From: Acidimicrobiia bacterium UBA6912
GTDB taxonomy: Bacteria; Actinomycetota; Acidimicrobiia; Spongiisociales; UBA5794
DNA length: 9,698 nucleotides
NCBI GenBank assembly: GCA_002450985.1
Contig: DKBA01000262.1
Coordinates: 1 to 9,698, forward strand
Direction: 5' to 3'
A model generated the notes under the pieces. It had not been told where the DNA came from. It saw nothing but the letters and a program-made list of their open reading frames with translations, and made no database searches. A program made the translations under genes and the position numbers. Position 1 is the first letter of the stretch. Each line of letters begins with the position of its first letter. Below are positions 1-6,006 of this stretch, piece after piece.

Positions 1-77
1 GGAATCGCCCCGAACGGTCTTCAAAACCGTTGCGGGTGCGAGAGCGCCCTGGCGGGTTCGATTCCCGTCCGCCTCCG
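1..77 (+). tRNA. selC: tRNA-Sec (selC), 5' end cut by window edge
   Basis: Selenocysteine tRNA, which reads UGA. The anticodon stem pairs 14-18 with 26-30 around the loop CTTCAAA; the anticodon TCA is at 21-23. A long variable arm pairs 34-39 with 44-49 and closes with a GAGA loop at 40-43, far longer than in a normal class I tRNA. The T arm has stem 52-56/64-68 and loop TTCGATT. Eight acceptor bases (69-76) and discriminator G77 follow, giving the 8+5 bp geometry and G73 typical of bacterial tRNA-Sec. CCA is not encoded (78-80 is CTG). The 5' acceptor strand, expected to resemble GGAGGCGG, and part of the D arm lie outside the window. A UCA-reading tRNA-Trp is the only other idea, and the variable arm argues against it. 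selA, selB or selD may lie upstream, but this is not visible. Confidence 0.93.
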
Positions 78-274
78 CTGTTTTCGCTCGGGTGTGGGTG
101 CCGTCCTGCCACCAGAAGTCGCGTGTCGAGCCCGCGGTGAGCCGGCGACACAGACCAAGACGCTCACGGCCAAGGCGAGCACCGACCGGAGCGGCCGCCG
201 CCTCCCGTCGTGAGGTGCGGGCGCAACCTGCATAGCCTGATCGTATTCCTCATCCGAGCTCGGGAAGGTGCGCA
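78..274. other. Intergenic region between selC and the winged-helix gene
   Basis: About 197 bp without a convincing gene. No hairpin followed by a T-run is visible after the tRNA; only a short TTTT at 81-84 follows the acceptor. Minus-strand reading frames cross the region but run on into the antisense of the tRNA, so I do not call them. A TAGCCT hexamer at 233-238 fits the actinobacterial -10 pattern TAnnnT and could belong to a promoter for the downstream gene, but no good -35 box stands at the right distance. Confidence 0.5.
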
Positions 275-1297
275 GTGGCGTCGGCGCAACTGGAACTGAC
301 ACGCCAGCAGATCCTGGCCTTTCGGCGGCGGGTCGGGGCGCTCGATGCGCGGCTCCCTGTGGGACCCCTGTCGCTGCGGCAGGCGGCGTGGGCCGGGCTC
401 CAGGACAGCATGCCACGGGCGGCGCTCCTCTCCATCCACGCCCGGGTGGCGGGCACGCATCCGGAGACGCTCGAGCACGCGTCCCTCGTGCAGCTCTGGG
501 GGCCGCGGTACAGCGTCTTCGTGGTCGCCGCCGAGGATCGTGCGATCTTCTCGCTCGGGCGTCTGCCGGACGACGCCGAGAAGCGAGCCTTGGGCGAGGA
601 CCTCGCCGACCGTCTGCACACGCTCCTCGACGGGTCGCGGATGCCCTTCGGGGAGGCGGGGCGGGCGCTCGGCGTGCCCCCCAACCGGCTCCGCTACGCC
701 GCTCCCACCGGCAGGGTGCTGCTGCGCTGGGACGGCGCTCGCCAGCCGGAGATCTGGACGGTGCCGGCTCCCGAGGCGGACCCGGCCGCGGCCCGTCTCG
801 AGCTCGCCCGTCGCTACCTCCACGTCTTCGGCCCCGCCACGCCAGACGCCTTCGCCGCGTGGGCCGGCATTCCCCGCCGCCGGGGCGTGGCGATCTTCGA
901 CGCCCTCGCCGGATCGCTGCTCCCGGTGCGGACACCGATCGGCGATGCGTGGCTGCTCGCCGCCGACCAGCCCGAGATGCGCGCCCTCCCGGGACCTCCC
1001 GTCGCCGCCCGGCTGCTCCCCAGCGGCGACGCCTACTACCTCCTCCAGGGCGCCGACCGGGCGCTCCTCGTCCCCGACCCCACGCGGCGTGACCTGCTGT
1101 GGACCTCCCGGGTGTGGCCCGGCGCAGTGCTCGTCGACGGCGAGATCGCCGGCATCTGGCGGCGCTCGGGGGCCGTGGTCACCGTGCAGCCGTGGCAGCG
1201 TCTCTCCCGAAAGGCTCGCAACGCCGTCGAAGCGGAGGCCGCCTCGCTGCCCCTCCCCGGCATCGACGGGGAGATCTCCGTACGCTGGGAGCGGTGA
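275..1297 (+). CDS. HTH_42-family winged-helix DNA-binding protein (AlkZ/YcaQ-like)
   Basis: A 340-residue protein of the winged-helix family that includes the DNA glycosylases AlkZ and YcaQ/AlkX, which remove alkylated or crosslinked bases. Family marks are the central LARRYLHVFGPATPDAFAAW (HTH_42 winged-helix core) and the C-terminal PGAVLVDGEIAGIWRR, followed by a segment ending in an Ala/Glu-rich helix. In AlkZ/YcaQ the catalytic Q-phi-Q or Q-phi-D motif follows GL near residue 40; here that site reads GLQDS (41-45), so the second catalytic residue seems to be lost and glycosylase activity is doubtful. The start is GTG 275 with GGGAAGG (262-268) upstream. Many actinobacteria carry uncharacterised paralogues annotated only as winged-helix domain proteins. 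The family call is firm; the function is unknown. The stop overlaps or nearly touches ubiX, so the two are probably co-transcribed. Confidence 0.85.
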   Translation: MASAQLELTRQQILAFRRRVGALDARLPVGPLSLRQAAWAGLQDSMPRAALLSIHARVAGTHPETLEHASLVQLWGPRYSVFVVAAEDRAIFSLGRLPDDAEKRALGEDLADRLHTLLDGSRMPFGEAGRALGVPPNRLRYAAPTGRVLLRWDGARQPEIWTVPAPEADPAAARLELARRYLHVFGPATPDAFAAWAGIPRRRGVAIFDALAGSLLPVRTPIGDAWLLAADQPEMRALPGPPVAARLLPSGDAYYLLQGADRALLVPDPTRRDLLWTSRVWPGAVLVDGEIAGIWRRSGAVVTVQPWQRLSRKARNAVEAEAASLPLPGIDGEISVRWER

Positions 1298-1302
1298 CGG
1301 TC

Positions 1303-1308
1303 GAGGAG
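1303..1308 (+). promoter_or_regulatory. Ribosome binding site that favours the GTG 1315 start of ubiX
   Basis: GAGGAG stands six bases before GTG 1315. The alternative in-frame GTG 1294, which overlaps the upstream stop codon as GTGA, has only a GGGAG about three bases away. The better spacing favours 1315. Confidence 0.55.
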
Positions 1309-1314
1309 CGAGGC

Positions 1315-1905
1315 GTGACGCCGAACGGAGATGGGGAGCGGGAGCGGGTGATCGTTGCGATCACCGGGGCCACCGGAGCCGTGCTCGGCATCCGGGTGCT
1401 GCAGCGGCTCGAGGAGTTCGACGTCGAGCGCCACCTCGTCGTGAGCGGGTGGGGGGCGCGTACGATCGCCCACGAGACCGGCCTCGACGTCGATGCGGTG
1501 CGAGCCCTGGCCGACGTCACCCACCGGGTCGGCGATCTCGGAGCGAGCATCGCCAGCGGGTCGTTCGTCACCCGAGGCATGATCGTCGCCCCGTGCAGCA
1601 TGAAGACGCTCGCCGCGATCGCCACCGGGCTCTGCGGCGATCTCGTCGCTCGCGCCGCCGACGTCACGCTGAAGGAGCGTCGCCGCCTCGTGCTGATGGT
1701 CAGGGAGACACCCTTGAGTGAGATCCATCTCGAGAACATGCTGCGACTCGCTCGTATGGGGGCCGCCATCGTCCCACCGATGCTCGGCTTCTACATGCGG
1801 CCGACCTCGGTCGACGAGATGGTCGACCACGTCGTGACCCGGGCGCTCGACCAGCTCGGGTTGCACTCGACGGCTACGCCGCGCTGGGGCGGGGAGCTCG
1901 CCTGA
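1315..1905 (+). CDS. ubiX: UbiX family flavin prenyltransferase
   Basis: UbiX joins a dimethylallyl group to FMN to make prenylated FMN, the cofactor of UbiD-type (de)carboxylases. With the GTG 1315 start the protein has 196 residues, the usual UbiX length; GTG 1294 would add seven. The motifs run in order: FMN-binding GATGA (18-22) after a first beta strand, GSFVTRGM with Ser83, APCSMKTLAAIATG (Pro93-Ser95), RAADVTLKERR, MVRETPLSEIHLENML (Arg130, Glu131) and PPMLGFYMRP. These are the near-invariant family signatures. It should be a soluble cytoplasmic dodecamer, as in other bacteria. No ubiD gene is in the window, so the pathway served (menaquinone by the futalosine route, aromatic acid decarboxylation or another) cannot be told. 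It likely shares a transcript with the winged-helix gene just upstream. Confidence 0.95.
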   Translation: MTPNGDGERERVIVAITGATGAVLGIRVLQRLEEFDVERHLVVSGWGARTIAHETGLDVDAVRALADVTHRVGDLGASIASGSFVTRGMIVAPCSMKTLAAIATGLCGDLVARAADVTLKERRRLVLMVRETPLSEIHLENMLRLARMGAAIVPPMLGFYMRPTSVDEMVDHVVTRALDQLGLHSTATPRWGGELA

Positions 1906-1949
1906 GCCGCCGGTCCCGCCGCAGACACCGCGCTGCGCCGCAGATGGGA

Positions 1950-1955
1950 TATCCT
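1950..1955 (+). promoter_or_regulatory. Possible -10 element for the membrane HTH gene
   Basis: TATCCT in the 75 bp gap after ubiX fits TAnnnT and lies 25 bp before ATG 1981. No recognisable -35 box is present about 17 bp upstream, so this is only a candidate. Read-through from ubiX is equally possible. Confidence 0.25.
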
Positions 1956-1980
1956 GCTGGCGCCGCCTTCTTGGAGTGTC

Positions 1981-2889
1981 ATGGCCAACGGCCGCGATTT
2001 CGGAACCCTCATCAGCGAGCGCAGGCTGGCGCTCGGCTACTCGCTCGGCCAGCTCGCCAACCGGGTGCAGGCAACCGCGTCCGAGGTGAGGGCGTGGGAG
2101 CGAGGCCAGCGGGCGCCCGACGACGACGTCGTGGCCCAGCTCGCCGCCGAGCTGGCGCTGGACCCCGATGAGCTGCTGGCTGCGGCCCACGGCGTGGGGG
2201 AAGACGCCGCGGTCCCGGACGCCGACCACGGCGAACCGACCGCGGTCGTCATGAGCCCCGCGGTCACCGACGCCGCCGACACGGTCGCCGCCGAACCCGA
2301 GTCCGACACGGCCGAGGAGCCCGAGCAGGCCGAGCAGCCGGCGCCGGCCGAGGAAGAAGAGGCGTCCGCCACCGAGCCCGAGCCCGAGGAGCCGGCCGCG
2401 GGGCAGGTGGGCGCCGAGGACCGGGAACCGACCGCACAGGTGGCAGCGAGCGCCGACGCAGCGCCGACCGCCGACCGCCCAGCAGAGCAAGAGGAAGAAG
2501 GCCCGATGGCCGTCGCAGGGCCCGAGGGGCTGGAAGAGGCCGGGCGGCTCGCCGACCTCCCGACCGAGGCCGTTCCCGTGGTGGCAGCGCCGGTCGCCGT
2601 CGCCGTCGACGAGGTGGTTGCGGTCCAGGCGCCGTCGCGCCCCATTCCGGCGGCCCCTCCACCGCGAACCGGGGCCGGCGCGCTCGACCCCGTCACCTCC
2701 TTCTTGCGCGTCTTGTTCGACCCCGACCGTCGCTACCTCTTCTGGGTGAGGACGGTGCTGATCTTCGTGGTCTTCATCGTGTTCTTCCGGGTGTTGGCGT
2801 GGGCCGTCCCCGCCTTCTTCGATACGCTTCGCGACATCCTCGACACCATCGAGTCGACCACCACGGACACGACCCTCCCCGGAGGCTGA
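1981..2889 (+). CDS. XRE-type helix-turn-helix protein with acidic linker and C-terminal membrane anchor
   Basis: A 302-residue protein of unknown function with three parts. Residues about 7-66 are a Cro/C1-type HTH: FGTLISERRLALGYSLGQLA, then the recognition helix around SEVRAWERG (34-42). Residues about 71-235 are a low-complexity linker rich in Ala, Glu, Pro and Asp, probably disordered and strongly acidic. Residues about 250-285 begin with basic and aromatic residues (DPDRRYLFWVRT) and then a single hydrophobic helix, with a short Thr/Asp-rich tail. With the HTH in the cytoplasm, the tail would lie outside. The layout recalls RodZ (HTH, transmembrane helix, outer domain), but RodZ's helix follows the HTH more closely and a folded outer domain is missing here. 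The ATG start has GGAG four bases upstream. The stop lies 12 bp from the stop of the opposing TSUP gene. Confidence 0.85.
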   Translation: MANGRDFGTLISERRLALGYSLGQLANRVQATASEVRAWERGQRAPDDDVVAQLAAELALDPDELLAAAHGVGEDAAVPDADHGEPTAVVMSPAVTDAADTVAAEPESDTAEEPEQAEQPAPAEEEEASATEPEPEEPAAGQVGAEDREPTAQVAASADAAPTADRPAEQEEEGPMAVAGPEGLEEAGRLADLPTEAVPVVAAPVAVAVDEVVAVQAPSRPIPAAPPPRTGAGALDPVTSFLRVLFDPDRRYLFWVRTVLIFVVFIVFFRVLAWAVPAFFDTLRDILDTIESTTTDTTLPGG

Positions 2890-2901
2890 CGTGGTGGCCG
2901 G

Positions 2902-3621
2902 TCAGAGGGCGCGTACCAGCAGCCCGATGGCGGCGAACGCCGAGAGCGTCAGGATGCCCGTTCGCATCGCAGGTGCGGCAACCCGGTTGGCGATCCCGAT
3001 GCTCGCCGCGTACCCCGCCAACATCGCCGGCAGGAGGACCAAGGCGACGGTGACGTCGCTCGCGGTGATCAGTCCGCTCAGGGCACGCGCCACCAGTGTG
3101 ATGAGCAGGCCGATCGTGAAGACCATGCCGAGGCTCGCCCGAATCGTGGGGCCCGGCTCGTCTTGGTAGAGCAGCGCCATGGGAGGACCGCCGATCGACG
3201 CCACCATGCTCGCCGTGCCGGCGAAGCCCCCGACCAACACGTCGGTGAGCGGCGACCGGGTGACCGTCACCCCGGTGGCCCGGATGGCGACACCGGACAG
3301 CACGACGGCGGCCACGACGGCATCGAGCGTCCGTTGCGTGGCGAAGGCGAGGAGGAGCAACCCCGCCGCCGCCCCCGGGCCGCGTCCGATCAGCACCCAG
3401 GTGACCCCGCGCAGGTCGGCATGGAGGCGCTCCCTCCAGCTCATCATCACCGTCAGCGGCAGTGCCAGGAGCAGCTGGGGCACGGGGGCCAGAACCGGGT
3501 CGACGAGGGAAAGGACCGGGACCGAGAGCACGCCGAACCCGATGCCGACGACGCCCTGGGCCACGGCGCCCAGGAAGGTGACGGCGAGCGCCACGACGAG
3601 CTGAACGGGACCGACCGGCAC
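2902..3621 (-). CDS. TSUP (TauE/SafE) family membrane permease
   Basis: A highly hydrophobic protein of about 239 residues with roughly eight membrane helices. It has the two-fold internal repeat of the 4-toluene sulfonate uptake permease family: GAVAQGVVGIGFGVLSVP near the N-terminus, and GGFAGTASMVASIGGPP at the head of the second half. TSUP members move organic anions or sulfur compounds (sulfite, sulfoacetate, taurine-related acids) across the inner membrane; the substrate cannot be read from this sequence. The chosen start is GTG 3621, five bases after the malic enzyme stop and just before the first helix. Its length then matches the family (about 240-270). The reading frame stays open further upstream inside the malic enzyme gene, but that part translates to an Arg-rich shadow. 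No strong ribosome binding site is visible, so translational coupling to the upstream gene is likely. Confidence 0.85.
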   Translation of the reverse strand: MPVGPVQLVVALAVTFLGAVAQGVVGIGFGVLSVPVLSLVDPVLAPVPQLLLALPLTVMMSWRERLHADLRGVTWVLIGRGPGAAAGLLLLAFATQRTLDAVVAAVVLSGVAIRATGVTVTRSPLTDVLVGGFAGTASMVASIGGPPMALLYQDEPGPTIRASLGMVFTIGLLITLVARALSGLITASDVTVALVLLPAMLAGYAASIGIANRVAAPAMRTGILTLSAFAAIGLLVRAL

Positions 3622-3626
3622 GCCGG

Positions 3627-4955
3627 TCAGCGTCTGGCGGCGGCGGCGACCTGCGTCGCCACGGCCTCGTGAACGGCGTGGTCCAGGGGGTCCGGCAGCA
3701 GCTCGCCGTCGGTGGTGAGCGAGGCCAGGGTCTCGGCGGCGGCACGCTTCATGTCGCTCGTGATCCGCGGCACCTTGGCGTCGAGCGCGCCGCGGACCAG
3801 CCCCGGGTAGGCGAGGACGTTGTTGACGATCGAGCCGTCCGTTGCGATCGCCGCCCCTGCCTCGAGCGCCGCAGTCCGCTCGATCTCCGGTGCCGGGTTG
3901 GACAGCGCCATGATCACCTGTCCCTGCCGCACCCACTCGGGCTTCATCAGGAAGGGCCGTCCCGTCGTCATCACGAGGATGTCGGCATCCGCCATCACCC
4001 GGCGCATCACGTCCTCGCCCCCAGACGTCGCCGACGCCCGACCTTCGCCGGCGATGACGCGGAAGCGGTCGACGGCGGCGGGGAGCGGGTCGTAGCCGAC
4101 GACGCCGGCGAACGGGAACTGGGTGGCGAGGAGGGCGATCGCCGAACCCGCCGCGCCCAACCCGATCTGGCCGAAGGTGAGCTCGTTGGGGTCCCGTCCC
4201 GACAGCTCCGCTGCCCGCAGCGCCGCGGCCAGGAGCACGACGGCGGTGCCGTGCTGATCGTCGTGGAACACCGGGATGTCGAGGTCGGCGTCGAGCGTCT
4301 CCTCGATCTCGTAGATCCCCGGAGAGGCGATGTCCTCGAGGTGGATGGCGCCGAATCCCGGGGCGACGTTGCGCACCGTCGCGATGATCTCGGCCGGGTC
4401 CTGGGTGTCGAGCACGATGGGCACGGCGTTCAGCCCGGCGAACATCGCGTAGAACAGTGCCTTCCCCTCCATCACCGGGAGCGCGGCCTCGGGACCCACG
4501 TTGCCGAGCCCGAGCACCCGGCTTCCGTCCGATACGACCGCGACGGTGCGCCTGCGCCAGGTGTAGCGGTCGGCCAGGGTGCGGTCCTCGGCGATGGCCG
4601 CCGAGACCCGGGCGACGCCCGGGGTGTACACGACCCGCATGTCCTGCAGGTTGCGGACCTCGACGTCTGGGACCACTCGCAGCTTGCCGCCCTCATGCGT
4701 GCTGAATACGCGGTCGACCGGGTCGGCGACCATCTCGACACCCTCGACGGCGACGATGGCGGCGGTGATCGCGCCGATCGACTCGTCGGACGGGGCGATG
4801 ACGGTGATCTCGCGGATGTTGAAATCCGGGTGGATCTGGAGCGTCTCGATCTCTCCGACGTGGGCGCCGTGGCGGGCCACCGCATCGAGCAGGCGCGAGA
4901 GCGTTCCCGCCTTCCTGGCGGTCTTCACCCTGAAGACCTGGTCACGCTCGATCAC
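3627..4955 (-). CDS. Malic enzyme with N-terminal ACT domain (NAD(P)-dependent)
   Basis: Oxidative decarboxylation of (S)-malate to pyruvate and CO2 with reduction of NAD(P)+, in the cytoplasm. The 442 residues hold an N-terminal ACT domain (about 6-80: FRVKTARKAGTLSRLLDAVA and REITVIAPSDESI), then the malic enzyme core. Core marks are VVYTPGVA with catalytic Tyr110, GLGNVGPEAALPVMEGKA with Lys165, metal ligands Glu207-Asp208 and Asp232/233 in FHDDQHGTA, and the Rossmann loop GLGAAG (265-270). Asp289 at the end of the second Rossmann strand hints at NAD+ preference (inference). It has no phosphotransacetylase tail, so it is the short bacterial type. ACT domains usually bind small ligands such as amino acids, which suggests allosteric control. 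The start is GTG 4955, with GAGG five bases upstream. It is the first gene of a two-gene unit with the TSUP permease. Confidence 0.95.
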   Translation of the reverse strand: MIERDQVFRVKTARKAGTLSRLLDAVARHGAHVGEIETLQIHPDFNIREITVIAPSDESIGAITAAIVAVEGVEMVADPVDRVFSTHEGGKLRVVPDVEVRNLQDMRVVYTPGVARVSAAIAEDRTLADRYTWRRRTVAVVSDGSRVLGLGNVGPEAALPVMEGKALFYAMFAGLNAVPIVLDTQDPAEIIATVRNVAPGFGAIHLEDIASPGIYEIEETLDADLDIPVFHDDQHGTAVVLLAAALRAAELSGRDPNELTFGQIGLGAAGSAIALLATQFPFAGVVGYDPLPAAVDRFRVIAGEGRASATSGGEDVMRRVMADADILVMTTGRPFLMKPEWVRQGQVIMALSNPAPEIERTAALEAGAAIATDGSIVNNVLAYPGLVRGALDAKVPRITSDMKRAAAETLASLTTDGELLPDPLDHAVHEAVATQVAAAARR

Positions 4956-4981
4956 GACAACCTCGGGGGGCCCAAACGGCC

Positions 4982-4987
4982 AGTATG
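4982..4987 (-). promoter_or_regulatory. Possible -10 element for the malic enzyme operon
   Basis: On the minus strand this reads CATACT, 26 bp upstream of the GTG start, inside the divergent region 4956-5058. No clear -35 partner is seen. It is weak evidence, but the divergent layout requires a promoter somewhere in this stretch. Confidence 0.2.
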
Positions 4988-5043
4988 GCAGCGTGGGCCG
5001 GCGCGGCGGCCGGGGTCGAGTGCGAATAGCGAGGCGCCGGCAC

Positions 5044-5049
5044 TACCTT
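5044..5049 (+). promoter_or_regulatory. Candidate -10 element giving a leaderless mRNA for the thioredoxin-like lipoprotein
   Basis: TACCTT fits TAnnnT and ends 9 bp before ATG 5059, so transcription would start at or very near the start codon. This agrees with the absence of any Shine-Dalgarno sequence before the ATG (the preceding bases are CTTCTCTCCCCT). Leaderless transcripts are common in actinobacteria. The -35 region is not convincing. Confidence 0.35.
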
Positions 5050-5058
5050 CTCTCCCCT

Positions 5059-5910
5059 ATGCGCACTCCTCGCGCGATCGGCGTCATCGTTGCCCTGTTC
5101 ATTCTCACGGCCGCCTGCGGCGGAGCGGCGGAACCGCCGACGTTCCCCGAGGGGGCCTTTGCGATACGTGCTTCGTCCGACATCGGGCTCGGCAACGAGC
5201 GGCTCCTGCTCGGGGTGGGAGACGCAGCCGGCACTCGGCTCGGGTCGCCCGAGGAAGCGGTCACGATTGCCGTCCATCCCGAGGACGACCCGGACGCCGT
5301 GCAGACGACGCAAGGGCTCTGGACGTGGATCGTCGAAGGCGCCATCGGGCTCTACCGGGCCACCTTCGACTTCGACCTACCCGGCATCTGGGTGGCCACG
5401 GTGACGCCCGAGACCGGTCCCGATCTCGAACCGGTCCTCTTCTCGGTCGCCGAGGATCCCTTCGCTCCGGCGCTCGGGGAAGCGGCGCCTGCCGCCCCGA
5501 CCCCCACCCTCGACGACCTGCCCATCGAGGAGCTGACGACCGACCCCGACCCGGACCCCGCGTTCTACGAGACATCGCTTCCCGACGCCCTCGCCGCCGG
5601 TGACCCCACGGTGCTGGTGTTCTCGACGCCGGCCTACTGCCAGACGGCTGCCTGCGGGCCGCTCCTCGACCACGTGAAAGCGATCGCCCCCGACCACCCG
5701 GGCGTCACGTTCATCCACGTCGAGGTGTACACCGGGCTCACCGATCCCGACTTCGCCCCCGACGCCGAGCACCTGGCGCCCGCTGTGGGACCGGAGTGGT
5801 ACAACCTGCCGTCGGAGCCGTGGGTGTTCGTCATCGACGAGAACGGCACCGTCACGGGGCGTTTCGAGGGCGTCATGGATCCCGCCGAGTTGGATGCGAT
5901 GCTGCCATGA
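5059..5910 (+). CDS. Thioredoxin-fold lipoprotein with a C-x4-C motif, next to the cox operon
   Basis: A 283-residue exported lipoprotein. Residues 1-20 form a signal peptide with lipobox-like LTAAC, the lipidated Cys being Cys20. Residues about 30-140 look like a beta-sandwich domain, with GLYRATFDFDLPGIWVATV resembling YtkA/FixH-type extracytoplasmic modules. A Pro/Asp-rich linker (about 150-175) follows. Residues about 180-283 are a thioredoxin-like domain: PTVLVFSTPAYCQTAACGP with Cys194 and Cys199 separated by four residues instead of the usual two, then the expected cis-proline at Pro254 in SEPWVFVIDENG. It sits 96 bp upstream of coxB on the same strand. SCO1-type thioredoxin-fold proteins insert copper into the CuA site, so a role in oxidase maturation or redox care of CoxB cysteines is a reasonable inference but unproven. 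The gene ends with two consecutive TGA codons. Confidence 0.88.
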   Translation: MRTPRAIGVIVALFILTAACGGAAEPPTFPEGAFAIRASSDIGLGNERLLLGVGDAAGTRLGSPEEAVTIAVHPEDDPDAVQTTQGLWTWIVEGAIGLYRATFDFDLPGIWVATVTPETGPDLEPVLFSVAEDPFAPALGEAAPAAPTPTLDDLPIEELTTDPDPDPAFYETSLPDALAAGDPTVLVFSTPAYCQTAACGPLLDHVKAIAPDHPGVTFIHVEVYTGLTDPDFAPDAEHLAPAVGPEWYNLPSEPWVFVIDENGTVTGRFEGVMDPAELDAMLP

Positions 5911-5951
5911 TGAGGCCGCGCAGTTGATTTCGCCTGGTCGGTGTCGCTCGG

Positions 5952-5957
5952 TACGAT
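5952..5957 (+). promoter_or_regulatory. Candidate -10 element for the coxBAC operon
   Basis: TACGAT fits TAnnnT and lies 49 bp before GTG 6007 in the gap between the lipoprotein gene and coxB. A TTGATT at 5924-5929 would be a good -35 box, but the 22 bp spacing is too long for a standard promoter. The element lies downstream of an upstream in-frame ATG (5941), which is one reason to prefer the GTG start for coxB. Confidence 0.3.
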
Positions 5958-5991
5958 GCCGCCCGGATCGGACAGACATCCGCGACGAGAC

Positions 5992-6004
5992 AGGAGCCGA
6001 GGGG
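5992..6004 (+). promoter_or_regulatory. Ribosome binding site region for coxB
   Basis: Two purine-rich stretches, AGGAG (5992-5996) and GAGGGG (5999-6004), stand ten and two bases before GTG 6007. ATG 5941 has nothing comparable upstream, so this region supports GTG 6007 as the coxB start. Confidence 0.45.
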
Positions 6005-6006
6005 AC

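Noticed and set aside
21..935. Long minus-strand open frame, with a possible small secreted peptide starting near 235
   Set aside because: It runs antisense through the winged-helix gene and ends in the antisense of tRNA-Sec, giving the TGIEP-like peptide typical of false translation of tRNA T arms. Its composition is Arg/Pro-rich noise.
1099..1314. Longer N-terminus for UbiX from ATG 1099
   Set aside because: It overlaps most of the end of the winged-helix gene and adds Arg-rich sequence absent from the family. GTG 1315 with GAGGAG gives the normal length.
1036..2490. 484-codon minus-strand frame over ubiX and the HTH gene
   Set aside because: Antisense to conserved UbiX motifs and to the low-complexity linker. 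Its Gly/Leu-rich start is the reverse of the acidic linker codons.
2886..2905. Inverted repeat CTGAC/GTCAG between the convergent genes as a two-way terminator
   Set aside because: The stem is only five pairs with a ten-base loop and no T-run on either side. It arises because both genes end in TGAC.
3622..3936. Longer N-terminus for the TSUP permease inside the malic enzyme gene
   Set aside because: The added 105 residues are Gly/Arg-rich shadow sequence of the malic enzyme C-terminus, with no membrane segment. Family length fits GTG 3621.
3669..5603. 644-codon plus-strand frame across the malic enzyme and lipoprotein genes
   Set aside because: It is antisense to a clear malic enzyme, is rich in Arg, His, Gly and Asp, and has no recognisable domain. 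It is a GC-rich shadow.
5638..5655. C-x4-C site as a former or actual selenocysteine site linked to selC
   Set aside because: Both positions are TGC codons, not TGA, and no hairpin of SECIS type was evident downstream.
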